Assembly (NCBI RefSeq): GCF_001984215.1
Contig: NZ_CP019420.1
Coordinates: forward strand, 5,580,001 to 5,644,000
Source of the DNA: Mycobacterium sp. MS1601
GTDB lineage: Bacteria > Actinomycetota > Actinomycetes > Mycobacteriales > Mycobacteriaceae
Reading direction: 5' to 3'
Length of the DNA: 64,000 nucleotides
The position numbers and the translations under genes were made by a program. The notes under the pieces were generated by a model. The model worked only from the letters and a program-made list of their open reading frames with translations. It made no database searches and had not been told where the DNA came from. Numbering within the stretch: the stretch's first letter is position 1; each line of letters opens with the position of its first letter. Below are positions 44,987 to 52,823 of the stretch, piece by piece.

Positions 44987-45411
44987 GTCAGCATCACAGC
45001 ATCGCCGACGGTGATGGTTCCCGACCGCAGAATCCGGCACACCGACCCGGCGCGCCGCCGCAATGCAGCCGCCGCACCGGGGCCGATGCCGTCGTCGAGT
45101 AGGCGGCATGGTGCCGCAACCCGGACCACCTCCAGTTCGACGTCCCCGATCTGGAGCCGGGCGCCCGGCGCGGTCGGGATGTCGCCGGCGTCGACGGTGA
45201 GATTGCGGCGGGTGGCGCCGGCATCGAAGGCATGCCCGAGGTCGGCGGCGGCCTCATCCAGCAGCTCCTGGGACTGGATGGTGACGTGCCGATGCCGGGT
45301 GCCGTGGTAGCGATCGCCCACCAGCCCCTTGCCTTCCTCGGCGAAAACGGATTCCACCGGCCGGGCCGCAAGCCCGCGCGCCTTGGCGATATGGATGGCA
45401 AGCACCTGCAC
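44983..45411 (-). CDS. Short MOSC domain protein
   Basis: A 142-residue single MOSC domain: VLAIHIAKARGLAARPVESV, GLVGDRYHGTRHRHVTIQSQ, DAGATRRNLTVDAGDI and VVRVAAPCRLLDDGIGPGAA, where the Cys in APC is the conserved residue. Predicted to bind a molybdenum- or sulfur-carrying ligand. The frame is open far upstream but this is antisense to tpx; GTG 45411 or 45405 fits the domain start. Divergent from tpx. Confidence 0.75.
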   Translation of the reverse strand: MQVLAIHIAKARGLAARPVESVFAEEGKGLVGDRYHGTRHRHVTIQSQELLDEAAADLGHAFDAGATRRNLTVDAGDIPTAPGARLQIGDVELEVVRVAAPCRLLDDGIGPGAAAALRRRAGSVCRILRSGTITVGDAVMLT

Positions 45412-45501
45412 CGGACCAGGGTAGAGCGTGTCGGGCCGGTCTCTCGAGGGCCCTGGCCAGCCACCTGCAGGCTGCGGCGACGGCGCCGGTAACTTAGAGC
45501 C

Positions 45502-45996
45502 ATGGCACAGATAACCCTCAAGGGAAACCCCATCAACACTGTCGGAGAACTGCCCGCCGTCGGCGCCGCGGCACCGGCCTTCAGCCTTACCGGAACGGAC
45601 CTGGGAACGGTCAGCAGCGACCAGTTCTCGGGCAAGGCCGTACTGCTGAACATCTTCCCTTCGGTGGACACGCCGGTGTGTGCCACCAGCGTGCGGACCT
45701 TCAACGAGCGCGCGGCCGCCAGCGGTGTCGCCGTGCTGAACGTGTCCAATGATCTGCCCTTCGCGCAGAAGCGGTTCTGCGGCGCCGAGGGCATCGAGAA
45801 CGTCTCCACCGCATCGGGTTTCCGTGACAGCTTCGGCGCGGACTATGGGATCACCATCGCCGACGGCCCCATGGCGGGACTGCTGGGGCGTGCCATCGTG
45901 GTGATCGGCGCCGACGGCGCGGTGGCCTACACCGAGCTGGTGCCCGAGATCGCCCAGGAGCCCGACTACGACGCAGCGCTGGCCGCCCTGTCCTGA
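45502..45996 (+). CDS. tpx: Thiol peroxidase Tpx
   Basis: A 164-residue peroxiredoxin of the Tpx type that reduces peroxides with thioredoxin. The peroxidatic Cys is in SVDTPVCATSVRTFNE (about residue 60) and the resolving Cys in AQKRFCGAEG (about 93). The rest (GNPINTVGELPAVG, DYGITIADGPMAGLLGRAIV) follows the family. ATG 45502 lies soon after a TAACTT element that could be a -10. Complements katG in oxidative defence. Confidence 0.93.
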   Translation: MAQITLKGNPINTVGELPAVGAAAPAFSLTGTDLGTVSSDQFSGKAVLLNIFPSVDTPVCATSVRTFNERAAASGVAVLNVSNDLPFAQKRFCGAEGIENVSTASGFRDSFGADYGITIADGPMAGLLGRAIVVIGADGAVAYTELVPEIAQEPDYDAALAALS

Positions 45997-46020
45997 TCTT
46001 CCCTGCCCTGGTCTTCTGAG

Positions 46021-46109
46021 GAAACCCGCCCCCGGCGTAACCGTTCGATCACGGTACGGCATCTCATTGATGTTGTGCCGCGCGCGAATTGGAGCCGGGG
46101 GCGGGTTTC
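46021..46109. repeat. 16-bp inverted repeat with two inner hairpins
   Basis: GAAACCCGCCCCCGGC (46021-46036) and GCCGGGGGCGGGTTTC (46094-46109) are perfectly complementary. The 57 bases between hold two further stems: ACCGT/ACGGT (46040-46055) and CGGCA/TGCCG (46057-46080). As RNA this would fold as a three-way junction. It fills most of the gap between tpx and the ripD-like gene. It could be a terminator, a structured RNA or a small mobile repeat. Confidence 0.7.
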
Positions 46110-46161
46110 GCTGTACAAGTAGAGACGACAGTGGTCCGCGGGGTGGCGGGCCCATGGAGAA

Positions 46162-46815
46162 ATGGGTGAGATGAGCAGGCGCGTCTACGCGATCGTGTGC
46201 AGCTTGGCTGTCTTGATGGCGTCGGTCGGTATCGGGCTCGGCGCGGGAACCGCCTCGGCGGACCCGTTCGGTCGCACCCCGGAACAGCTGCAGGCCATCA
46301 ACGTCGTGATCTCCCGGGCTCTGGCGGCCCGCGGTGTCCCGTTCACCTACGGCGGCGGCAACGCCGACGGCCCCACCAAGGGCGAAGCCCGCCCGGCCGC
46401 GGCGGCCATCACGGACTCGTCGGCCCCGGCCACCGAGCCCACGGCCGCCATCAGCGTGCCGCCCGCTCTCGGAGGGCTGACGCTGGCGCCGACGGCCACC
46501 GCCCCGTCGACTCCGCTGCCCGCAGCCGTGCCCGACGTCGTGGGCTTCGATGCCTCCGGTCTCATCGTTTATGCCTTCGGCGGAGTCGGGATCAAGATGC
46601 CGCGCTCGTCGGGCGAGCAGTACCGAGCCGTGCGCAAGGTGCTGCCGGCACAGGCCCTGCCCGGAGATCTGCTGTTCTACGGCCCTGACGGCACCCAGAG
46701 CGTTGCACTGTTCGTCGGCAACGGACAGATGGTCGAGGTGGGGGACAAAGGTGTCGCGGTGTCGCCGGTGCGCACCACCGATATGACGCCGTACCTGGGT
46801 CGCATCATCGGCTGA
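46162..46815 (+). CDS. ripD: RipD-like NlpC/P60 protein without catalytic Cys
   Basis: A 217-residue exported protein of the NlpC/P60 fold. After the signal peptide (site near ASA-DPF) it shows ISRALAARGVPFTYGGGNAD, VVGFDASGLIVYAFGGVGIK, PRSSGEQYRAV, ALPGDLLFYGPDGTQSVALF and VGNGQMVEVGDKGV. The active-site Cys of DCSG is Ala (DASG) and the usual His before VGxY is Ser, exactly as in M. tuberculosis RipD, which binds peptidoglycan but does not cut it. Unlike that protein it has an Ala/Pro-rich insertion of about 50 residues before DASG and no Pro-Gln C-terminal repeat. ATG 46171 is an alternative start. Confidence 0.85.
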   Translation: MGEMSRRVYAIVCSLAVLMASVGIGLGAGTASADPFGRTPEQLQAINVVISRALAARGVPFTYGGGNADGPTKGEARPAAAAITDSSAPATEPTAAISVPPALGGLTLAPTATAPSTPLPAAVPDVVGFDASGLIVYAFGGVGIKMPRSSGEQYRAVRKVLPAQALPGDLLFYGPDGTQSVALFVGNGQMVEVGDKGVAVSPVRTTDMTPYLGRIIG

Positions 46816-46899
46816 CCTCGCCGAGGTGCTCGGCAGGCCCGCGAGCCGATATGCTCTGCCACGCGAAAGGGCCTGCGACACGGTGCAGGATTCACACGG

Positions 46900-48974
46900 T
46901 TGCACCCACTGACACAGGACATTCCCACTGACGCGCAGGTCCGGCGGCACCGCAGCGATCTCGACGGGCTGCGCGGTCTGGCCATCGCGCTCGTGGTGGT
47001 CTTCCATGTCTGGTTCGGCCGGGTGTCCGGCGGTGTCGACGTCTTCCTGGTGTTGTCCGGCTTCTTCTTCGGCGGACGCCTGCTCAGGCTTGCCACCGAG
47101 GGTGGGCAGCTGCCGCTGTTCACCGAATTGCGTCGGTTGATCCTGCGACTGATCCCGGCGCTGGTGGTGGTGCTGGCCGGCTGCGCGGCACTGACGGTGC
47201 TGATCCAGCCCCAGACCCGCTGGGAGAGCTTCGCCGAACAGGCCATGGCCAGCCTCGGTTACTTCCAGAACTGGCAACTGGCCGACACCGCCAGCGACTA
47301 TCTGCGCGCCGACGAATCGGTGAGCCCGCTGCAGCATCTGTGGTCGATGTCGGTGCAGGGCCAGTTCTTCCTGGCGTTGTTGCTGTTCGTCGCGCTGGTG
47401 ATGCTGGTCGGTGTTCGACTACCCGCGAGACTGCGCCGCGCCATGATCGTCACCGTCGTCGGGGCCGCCGCGCTGGCGTCATTCGTCTACGCCAATCTCG
47501 CCCACGTCACCGACCAGGCCAGCGCCTACTACGACACTTTCGCAAGGGCCTGGGAACCCTTGGTGGGTGTGTTGGCCGCGGTGCTGGTGACCGGGGTGCG
47601 CTGGCCTGGCTGGTTGCGGATGACCGCGACGGTGGCGGGCGTGGTGACCATCCTGCTGTGCGGTGTCCTCATCGACGGTGTCCGGGAGTATCCGGCGCGC
47701 TGGGCACTGGTCCCGGTGGGTGCCGCCCTCCTGGTGATCCTGGCCGGCGGCGGGGAGGGAGGCCGAGAGGCGTCCTGGCCGCTGCGGGCGCTGGGCACCC
47801 CGGCCATGGTCACTCTCGGCGGACTCGCCTACGCCCTGTATCTCTGGCACTGGCCACTGCTGATCTTCTGGTTGGCGTACACCGACCGGGCATCCGCGGG
47901 CCTCGTCGATGGTGCTGCCGTCATCGTGGTGTCGCTGGCAGCGGCCTGGCTGACGATGCGGCTGGTCGAGGAGCCGCTGCGCGAGCGCAGCGCACCGCTG
48001 GTGTGGCGGTGGCCGACGGCCTTGGTGGCGTCGCTGGTGCTGATCGCCACGGTGGGGCTGACCGTTGCGTCTTTGGCGTGGCGCGGCCACGTGGAGGCGG
48101 TGCGTGCCGGCGGCAGCGAGCTCACCACACTGCCGATCCGTGACTATCCCGGCGCGCGGGCCCTGATCGAATCGGCCAGGGTGGCCAAGCTGCCCATGCG
48201 GCCCTCGGTGCTCGAGGCTCGTGACGACCTTCCGATGACCAGCATCGACGGCTGCGTGTCGGACTTCCTCAGCACCGAGCTCATCACCTGCGAGTACGGC
48301 GATCAGCACGCGGCCAGAACCATCGCCCTGGCCGGCGGCTCGCACTCCGAACACTGGATCACCGCCCTCGACGAGCTGGGTAAGCGGCACGGTTTCACAG
48401 TGCGGACCTACCTGAAGATGGGTTGCCCCTGACCACCGCTGAGGTTCCCATCATCGCCGGCTCGCTGGAGCCCTACCCGGAATGCCGGGTGTGGATCGAC
48501 GAGGCCATGTCCCGGATGATCGCCGATCGACCGGACTTCGTCTTCACCACCACCACCCGTCCTTACACGGATGCCCCCGGCGACTTCGTGCCGGACAACT
48601 ACCTGGGTATCTGGGACAGATTCGCAGACAACAACATCGCCATCCTCGGGTTGCGCGACACCCCCTGGATGTTTCGCGACGGTGCGCTGTTCTCACCGCC
48701 AGACTGTTTGGCCGCCGGCGGTGACGCCGACTCGTGCGGTTTACCGCGCAGTGATGCGCTCAATGAGCGCAACCCGACGCTGGATTACGCCGACCGATAC
48801 CCGCAGCTGACGCTGCTGGATCTCAGTGACGCGGTGTGCAGCGCCGAGGTGTGCCGTGCTGTCGAGGGCAACGTGTTGGTCTATCACGACGAGCACCACC
48901 TGTCGGCCACCTATGTGCGCTCCATGGCCGACGAGCTCGAACGCCAGTTGTCGGCCGCCACGGCCTGGTTCTGA
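46900..48974 (+). pseudogene. Acyltransferase-3/SGNH membrane protein, frameshifted
   Basis: An OafA/YrhL-type O-acyltransferase read in two frames. Frame one (46900-48432, TTG start) gives RRHRSDLDGLRGLAIALVVV, about ten membrane helices and the start of an SGNH domain (IALAGGSHSEHWITALDELG). It stops at YLKMGCP-TGA. Frame two continues at 48423 with PLTTAEVPIIAGSLEPYPEC and ends in YHDEHHLSATYVRSMADELE, the C-terminal SGNH motif. The break is in a run of four Cs (48426-48429); five would restore the frame. True frameshift or homopolymer error. Intact it would acylate a cell-envelope sugar or glycolipid. Confidence 0.8.
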
Positions 48975-49025
48975 GCTGACAGCACCCCCACCCGTGGGGC
49001 AGGGGTGCTGGTGCCGCCGCGGCGA

Positions 49026-49988
49026 TCAGCCGATACCGACAACTTCCTTGGCGATCTCCGCAACACGGGTCTGTGCCGCGGAGACCACGCGGGCACGACC
49101 TTTGTGTGCTTCCTCGTAGGCGACGACCATGCGGATGTCGGCGGGCTCGACCAGCTCTTTGACGGCGCCGATCGCCTCGGTCTGGTTCAGCTCGTCGTAG
49201 TCGTCGATGGGCAGTTCGGACGCTTCCACCACACCGGCACCCGCGCTAATGGTGTGCAGGGCGTCCGCGGTGTCGGCGGCACCTTCGCGGCGAGCGGCCT
49301 TTTCCGCGTTGAGCAGCGCTCCGTCACGAGCTGCGGCCAGGGCCGTGCCCGCGATCTCACCGGCGCGGCCGCCGCGATCCAGCAGGCCCTCCAGCGCTGG
49401 GCGGGTGCTGCGCAGCGTCTCGAGGGCACGATCAACCCCCCGGTAGCACCAGGTGATCGGCAGGTTGGCCAGCTTCACCGCAATACCGGCGGCAGCCTGT
49501 GCCGGAGTGCGCCGTAGTGCGGCCGGCCCGCCGAGCGCGTCTTCGGCCAATACCGTCGTCAGCCAGGTCACCGTGGCGGTGTGCGCGGTGATCAACCGGT
49601 CGGCCAGCGCCTCGACCTGCGGCTCCTTCGCGGCGACGGCAAGGGCCTTGATGTAGCGGGAGCGGTCCAGCAGCTGGTCTTCGAGCGCCAGGTCACCCAG
49701 CAAGGCCTCATCGAAGGGTTCGGCCTGCTCGGTCAACGCCTTCACCACTGCCGCGGCCCGGCCGAGGAACGGGCCCACGACGTCGGGAAAGCCGCCGAGG
49801 TCGCGGATGGTTTTCTCGATCGCCTCGGCCCGCAGGCGGCCGTTGGCGGCGTTCTCCTGGAGTTCCTTGCGCACGGCGTCCGTACGGGCCTGCGTCACCC
49901 GTGTGTCGGCCACCTGGATCTCGGTGTGTGTCAAGTCCAGCACGGTACGAAGCTGCGCAAGAAGTGTGGTGGTCTCTGCAGTGGTCAT
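49026..49988 (-). CDS. Ferritin-like helical protein
   Basis: A 320-residue protein, nearly all helix. The first 160 residues (LLAQLRTVLDLTHTEIQVAD, RLRAEAIEKTIRDLGGFPDV, DLALEDQLLDRSRYIKALAV) look like a four-helix ferritin-like bundle; Glu and His are spaced for possible metal binding but I cannot assign a diiron site. The second half is helical and Ala-rich, ending VVAYEEAHKGRARVVSAAQ. Start at ATG 49988. Function unknown; similar proteins are common in mycobacteria. The 185 bases upstream to 50174 hold no clear feature. Confidence 0.7.
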   Translation of the reverse strand: MTTAETTTLLAQLRTVLDLTHTEIQVADTRVTQARTDAVRKELQENAANGRLRAEAIEKTIRDLGGFPDVVGPFLGRAAAVVKALTEQAEPFDEALLGDLALEDQLLDRSRYIKALAVAAKEPQVEALADRLITAHTATVTWLTTVLAEDALGGPAALRRTPAQAAAGIAVKLANLPITWCYRGVDRALETLRSTRPALEGLLDRGGRAGEIAGTALAAARDGALLNAEKAARREGAADTADALHTISAGAGVVEASELPIDDYDELNQTEAIGAVKELVEPADIRMVVAYEEAHKGRARVVSAAQTRVAEIAKEVVGIG

Positions 49989-50173
49989 TCGGCTCTGCAC
50001 CCCTCATCGAGTCGATTGTGTCTGTCAGCCGCCGATCGGCGTCTGCTGTAACGGCTACCCGTCGAACGCCGCGTGGTAGCCATGACGCCCCGATTGTGAG
50101 GAATGCCGGGCCTCGCATACCTGACGCTCAGGCGGGTATCCCTGCGATGGCTCTTCTGCGTGTCAAGATCGCG

Positions 50174-50435
50174 GTGAGCCGCGCGCTGCAACTGCTCGGA
50201 GAGGCCGGCGGTGCCGCCGTGTTCGCACCCGCACTGGCCGCCTGCCGCTCGTCGAGCAGCGGGAATGCCCTCGCCGGAAATGCTCCTCTCTCAGGCAAAT
50301 TCGAGGGTGTGACGCTGAAGCTACTGGTGAACCAGCCGCACGTGACGTCGTTCCGCGACGGTCGACTACAAGAAACTCGAGATCGGCGCCAACTACCTGA
50401 CGGGTGACGTCCAGCCGATCACCCTGTACACCTGA
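50174..50435 (+). pseudogene. Remnant of an ABC solute-binding lipoprotein
   Basis: From GTG 50174 the frame reads RALQLLGEAGGAAVFAPALA, lipobox AAC (ALAACRSSSS), then FEGVTLKLLVNQPHVTSFRD, the conserved start of a sugar-type solute-binding lipoprotein of about 430 residues. After about 62 codons, near 50360, sense is lost in this frame; in the next frame VDYKKLEIGANYLTGDVQPI, a plausible C-terminal end, leads to a TGA at 50433-50435. The whole middle (over 300 residues) is missing, with a frame change at the junction. No permease or ATPase gene is next to it. Confidence 0.65.
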
Positions 50436-50462
50436 GCCACAACTGATGGGTCACTTCACTCC

Positions 50463-51644
50463 CTAGAGCTGCCCGTGCCTCGGCGGCTTCGTCCCGGACA
50501 GGGTGTAGCGGCCGATGTGCTGCAGCTTCCATCGCGTGGGATCGTGCAGGGTGTGGGTGCGGGCATCACGCCAGTAACGCGACAGATTGGCGCTGCCGGA
50601 GGCGCTGCGGGTGCCACCGAGGTCGAAGAGCACCGAGGTGGCCTCCAGCGAGGCGCGCACCGCCGCAACCTTCGCCACCGCCACCGCGATGGACGCCTCT
50701 GCGCTGCTGTCCTCGGTCAGATCGACGGTCGCTGCGTCGACTTTGCGGGCCGCGTCGGCCAGCAGGGCCTGCGCACCTCGCACCGTGACGGTCAGTTCAC
50801 CGGCGATGTTGATCAGTGTCGGATCCTCCGCTGATGACGCGACGCGGGCCTCGAAATGCGGCCTGCCCTTGGCGGCCTGGCGCACCGCCTCGTCCAGTGC
50901 TCCGGTTGCGATACCGACATCGATTGCGGCATGGAGTAATTGAGCGCGGGCACCATAGACGGTCGGGCCGCCGAAAATGGGAGAGAAGGGCACCACATAC
51001 TCGGCGGGCACCCGCACATCGTCGAGGGTGACGGTGCCGGAGGCGGTGGTGCGCTGGCCCATGCCATCCCAGTCGTCCACCACGTCCAGACCGGCGATGT
51101 CGCGGGGAATGTATGCCAGCGCCTTGGGTGTCGACGGGGTGGGCGTTTCGCCGGATCCGTCGGACAATGACGCCCGCACAATCACCCAGTCGGCGAAAAG
51201 CGCTCCGGTGCAATAGAACTTACGCCCGGATAGCACGTAGTCACCGGACGGCTGCTGTACCAGAGTGGTGGTGTCTACATCGATGGTGTGCGGCCCGCGT
51301 TCGGACTGTGCGTTGGCAAACAGCGCGCCGTCGAGCACGTGGGCGTAGTAGAACTGCTGCTGGCTCGGCGTCCCCTGCAGGCGCAATGCCTCCAGGAAGG
51401 TGTAGTGCGAGTGCGGAATCTGGGCCAGGGAACCGTCCGCGTGCCCGATCAGCCGAAACACCTCGGCGATCACCTCGATGGGCGCGTCGACACCGCCGAA
51501 CTCGACGGGCACCGAGAGCGCCAACAGCCCGGACTCCTTGAGTGCCTTGATCTGGTCGTGCGGCAGGCGACGTTCCGCGTCTCGAACACCGGCCTCTTCG
51601 GCGAACTCTCGCGACAAGGCGGCGGCGACGCCGAGCGCGTTCAC
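50463..51644 (-). CDS. sfnB: SfnB-family sulfur-acquisition oxidoreductase
   Basis: A 393-residue acyl-CoA-dehydrogenase-fold flavoprotein of the SfnB/DszC type, which act on organosulfur compounds. HADGSLAQIPHSHYTFLEAL, QSERGPHTIDVDTTTL, KFYCTGALFADWVIVRA, WDGMGQRTTASGTVTLDDVR and a C-terminal RYWRDARTHTLHDPTRWKLQ (active His region) fit the family. Its GTG overlaps the upstream monooxygenase stop by 4 bases (GTGA). Last gene of the three-gene operon 54275-50463. Confidence 0.87.
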   Translation of the reverse strand: MNALGVAAALSREFAEEAGVRDAERRLPHDQIKALKESGLLALSVPVEFGGVDAPIEVIAEVFRLIGHADGSLAQIPHSHYTFLEALRLQGTPSQQQFYYAHVLDGALFANAQSERGPHTIDVDTTTLVQQPSGDYVLSGRKFYCTGALFADWVIVRASLSDGSGETPTPSTPKALAYIPRDIAGLDVVDDWDGMGQRTTASGTVTLDDVRVPAEYVVPFSPIFGGPTVYGARAQLLHAAIDVGIATGALDEAVRQAAKGRPHFEARVASSAEDPTLINIAGELTVTVRGAQALLADAARKVDAATVDLTEDSSAEASIAVAVAKVAAVRASLEATSVLFDLGGTRSASGSANLSRYWRDARTHTLHDPTRWKLQHIGRYTLSGTKPPRHGQL

Positions 51645-52810
51645 CGCGCCGATCCCACGAACGGTATGGACGCTGCCCCGGCTTGCGTCGACACCCCGGT
51701 GAACAGACCGCGCTCGCGCAACAGTGGCACCACACCTTCGCCGAACCAGTACAGCTCCTCCAGGTGGGGGTAACCGGAGAAGATGAACTCGTCGATGCCG
51801 ATCTCGGCATACTCGGCGATCCGGTCGGCCACGTCGATATGGCTGCCCACCAGTGCAGTTCCCGCGCCGCCGCGCACCAGCCCGACACCGGACCAGAGGT
51901 TGGGGGAGATCTCGAGGCTGCGGGCGTCGGTCCAGGTGCCGTTGGCACGGTTGGCCTCGTGCAGTGCCAGCATCCGCTTCTGTCCCTCGGACTGACTGCG
52001 CGCCAACCCTTCCTGCGTCTTACGCACCGTTTCCTCGTCGAGGGCGTCCAGCAACCGGCCGGCCTGTGCCCACGCCTCGTCGGCGGTGTCGCGTGAGATT
52101 GTGTGCAACCGGATGCCGAACCGCACCTGGCGGCCCTCGTCGGCGGCCAGTTTGCGGATCCACTCGACCTTCTGCTGCACCGCCTCCGGCGGCTCACCCC
52201 AGGTCAGGTACACATCGGAGTGTCGCGCGGCGACGGGGCCCGCGGCGGCAGAGCTGCCGCCGAAGTACAACGGCGGCACGGGATTCGGCGGCAGTGCCAG
52301 CGCTGCTTCGTCGACGCTGATGTACTCGCCGTGTTTGGTGACGGTCTCACCGGCCCACAGCCGGCGAACCACGTCGAGGAACTCGTCGCACCGCTGGTAG
52401 CGGGCGTCCTTGTCCAGGTAGTCACCGAACGAGCGCTGCTCGTGGGCTTCGCCGCCCACCACCACGTTCAGCAGGATCCGGCCCGGGGCGTGGCGGGCGA
52501 ACGTCGCGGCCATCTGTGCCGAGAGGGTGGGGCTGACCAGCCCAGGGCGAAACGCCACCAGGAAGGCCAGCGACGTGGTCTCGCGCGCCAGCAGCGCGGC
52601 GGTGACGAAAGCGTCTTCGCACCAGGCGCCGGTGGGGATCAGCGCGCCGGTGAACCCGAACGACTCGGCTCCGCGCACGATCGACGTCAGGTAGTCGATG
52701 GAGGCGTCGCGGTCGCTGTGCGCGGTTCCCGCGGGCAGGCCGTGGCCGCCGCCGACGATCAACCGGCTGTCGCCGTAGGTGGGCAGGAACCAGTGCAGTT
52801 TCAGCGTCAT
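51641..52810 (-). CDS. SsuD-like alkanesulfonate monooxygenase
   Basis: A 389-residue FMNH2-dependent luciferase-type monooxygenase close to SsuD: MTLKLHWFLPTYGDSRLIVG, FTGALIPTGAWCEDAFVTAA, GRILLNVVVGGEAHEQRSFG, DKDARYQRCDEFLDVVRRLW, YFGGSSAAAGPVAARHSDVY and a C-terminal GEGVVPLLRERG. It would release sulfite from alkanesulfonates. A start at 52819 is possible, but AGGAG is best spaced for ATG 52810. Coupled to sfnB downstream and 14 bases from the monooxygenase gene upstream. A flavin reductase partner is not in the window. Confidence 0.87.
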   Translation of the reverse strand: MTLKLHWFLPTYGDSRLIVGGGHGLPAGTAHSDRDASIDYLTSIVRGAESFGFTGALIPTGAWCEDAFVTAALLARETTSLAFLVAFRPGLVSPTLSAQMAATFARHAPGRILLNVVVGGEAHEQRSFGDYLDKDARYQRCDEFLDVVRRLWAGETVTKHGEYISVDEAALALPPNPVPPLYFGGSSAAAGPVAARHSDVYLTWGEPPEAVQQKVEWIRKLAADEGRQVRFGIRLHTISRDTADEAWAQAGRLLDALDEETVRKTQEGLARSQSEGQKRMLALHEANRANGTWTDARSLEISPNLWSGVGLVRGGAGTALVGSHIDVADRIAEYAEIGIDEFIFSGYPHLEELYWFGEGVVPLLRERGLFTGVSTQAGAASIPFVGSAR

Positions 52811-52823
52811 GTCCGTCATTCTC

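Noticed and set aside
44983..47337. A 784-codon open frame on the minus strand
   Set aside because: Only the last 142 codons form a MOSC domain; the rest is antisense to tpx, the ripD-like gene and the acyltransferase gene.
48423..48974. A separate 183-residue gene after the acyltransferase
   Set aside because: It continues the SGNH domain of the preceding frame exactly, so it is treated as one broken gene.
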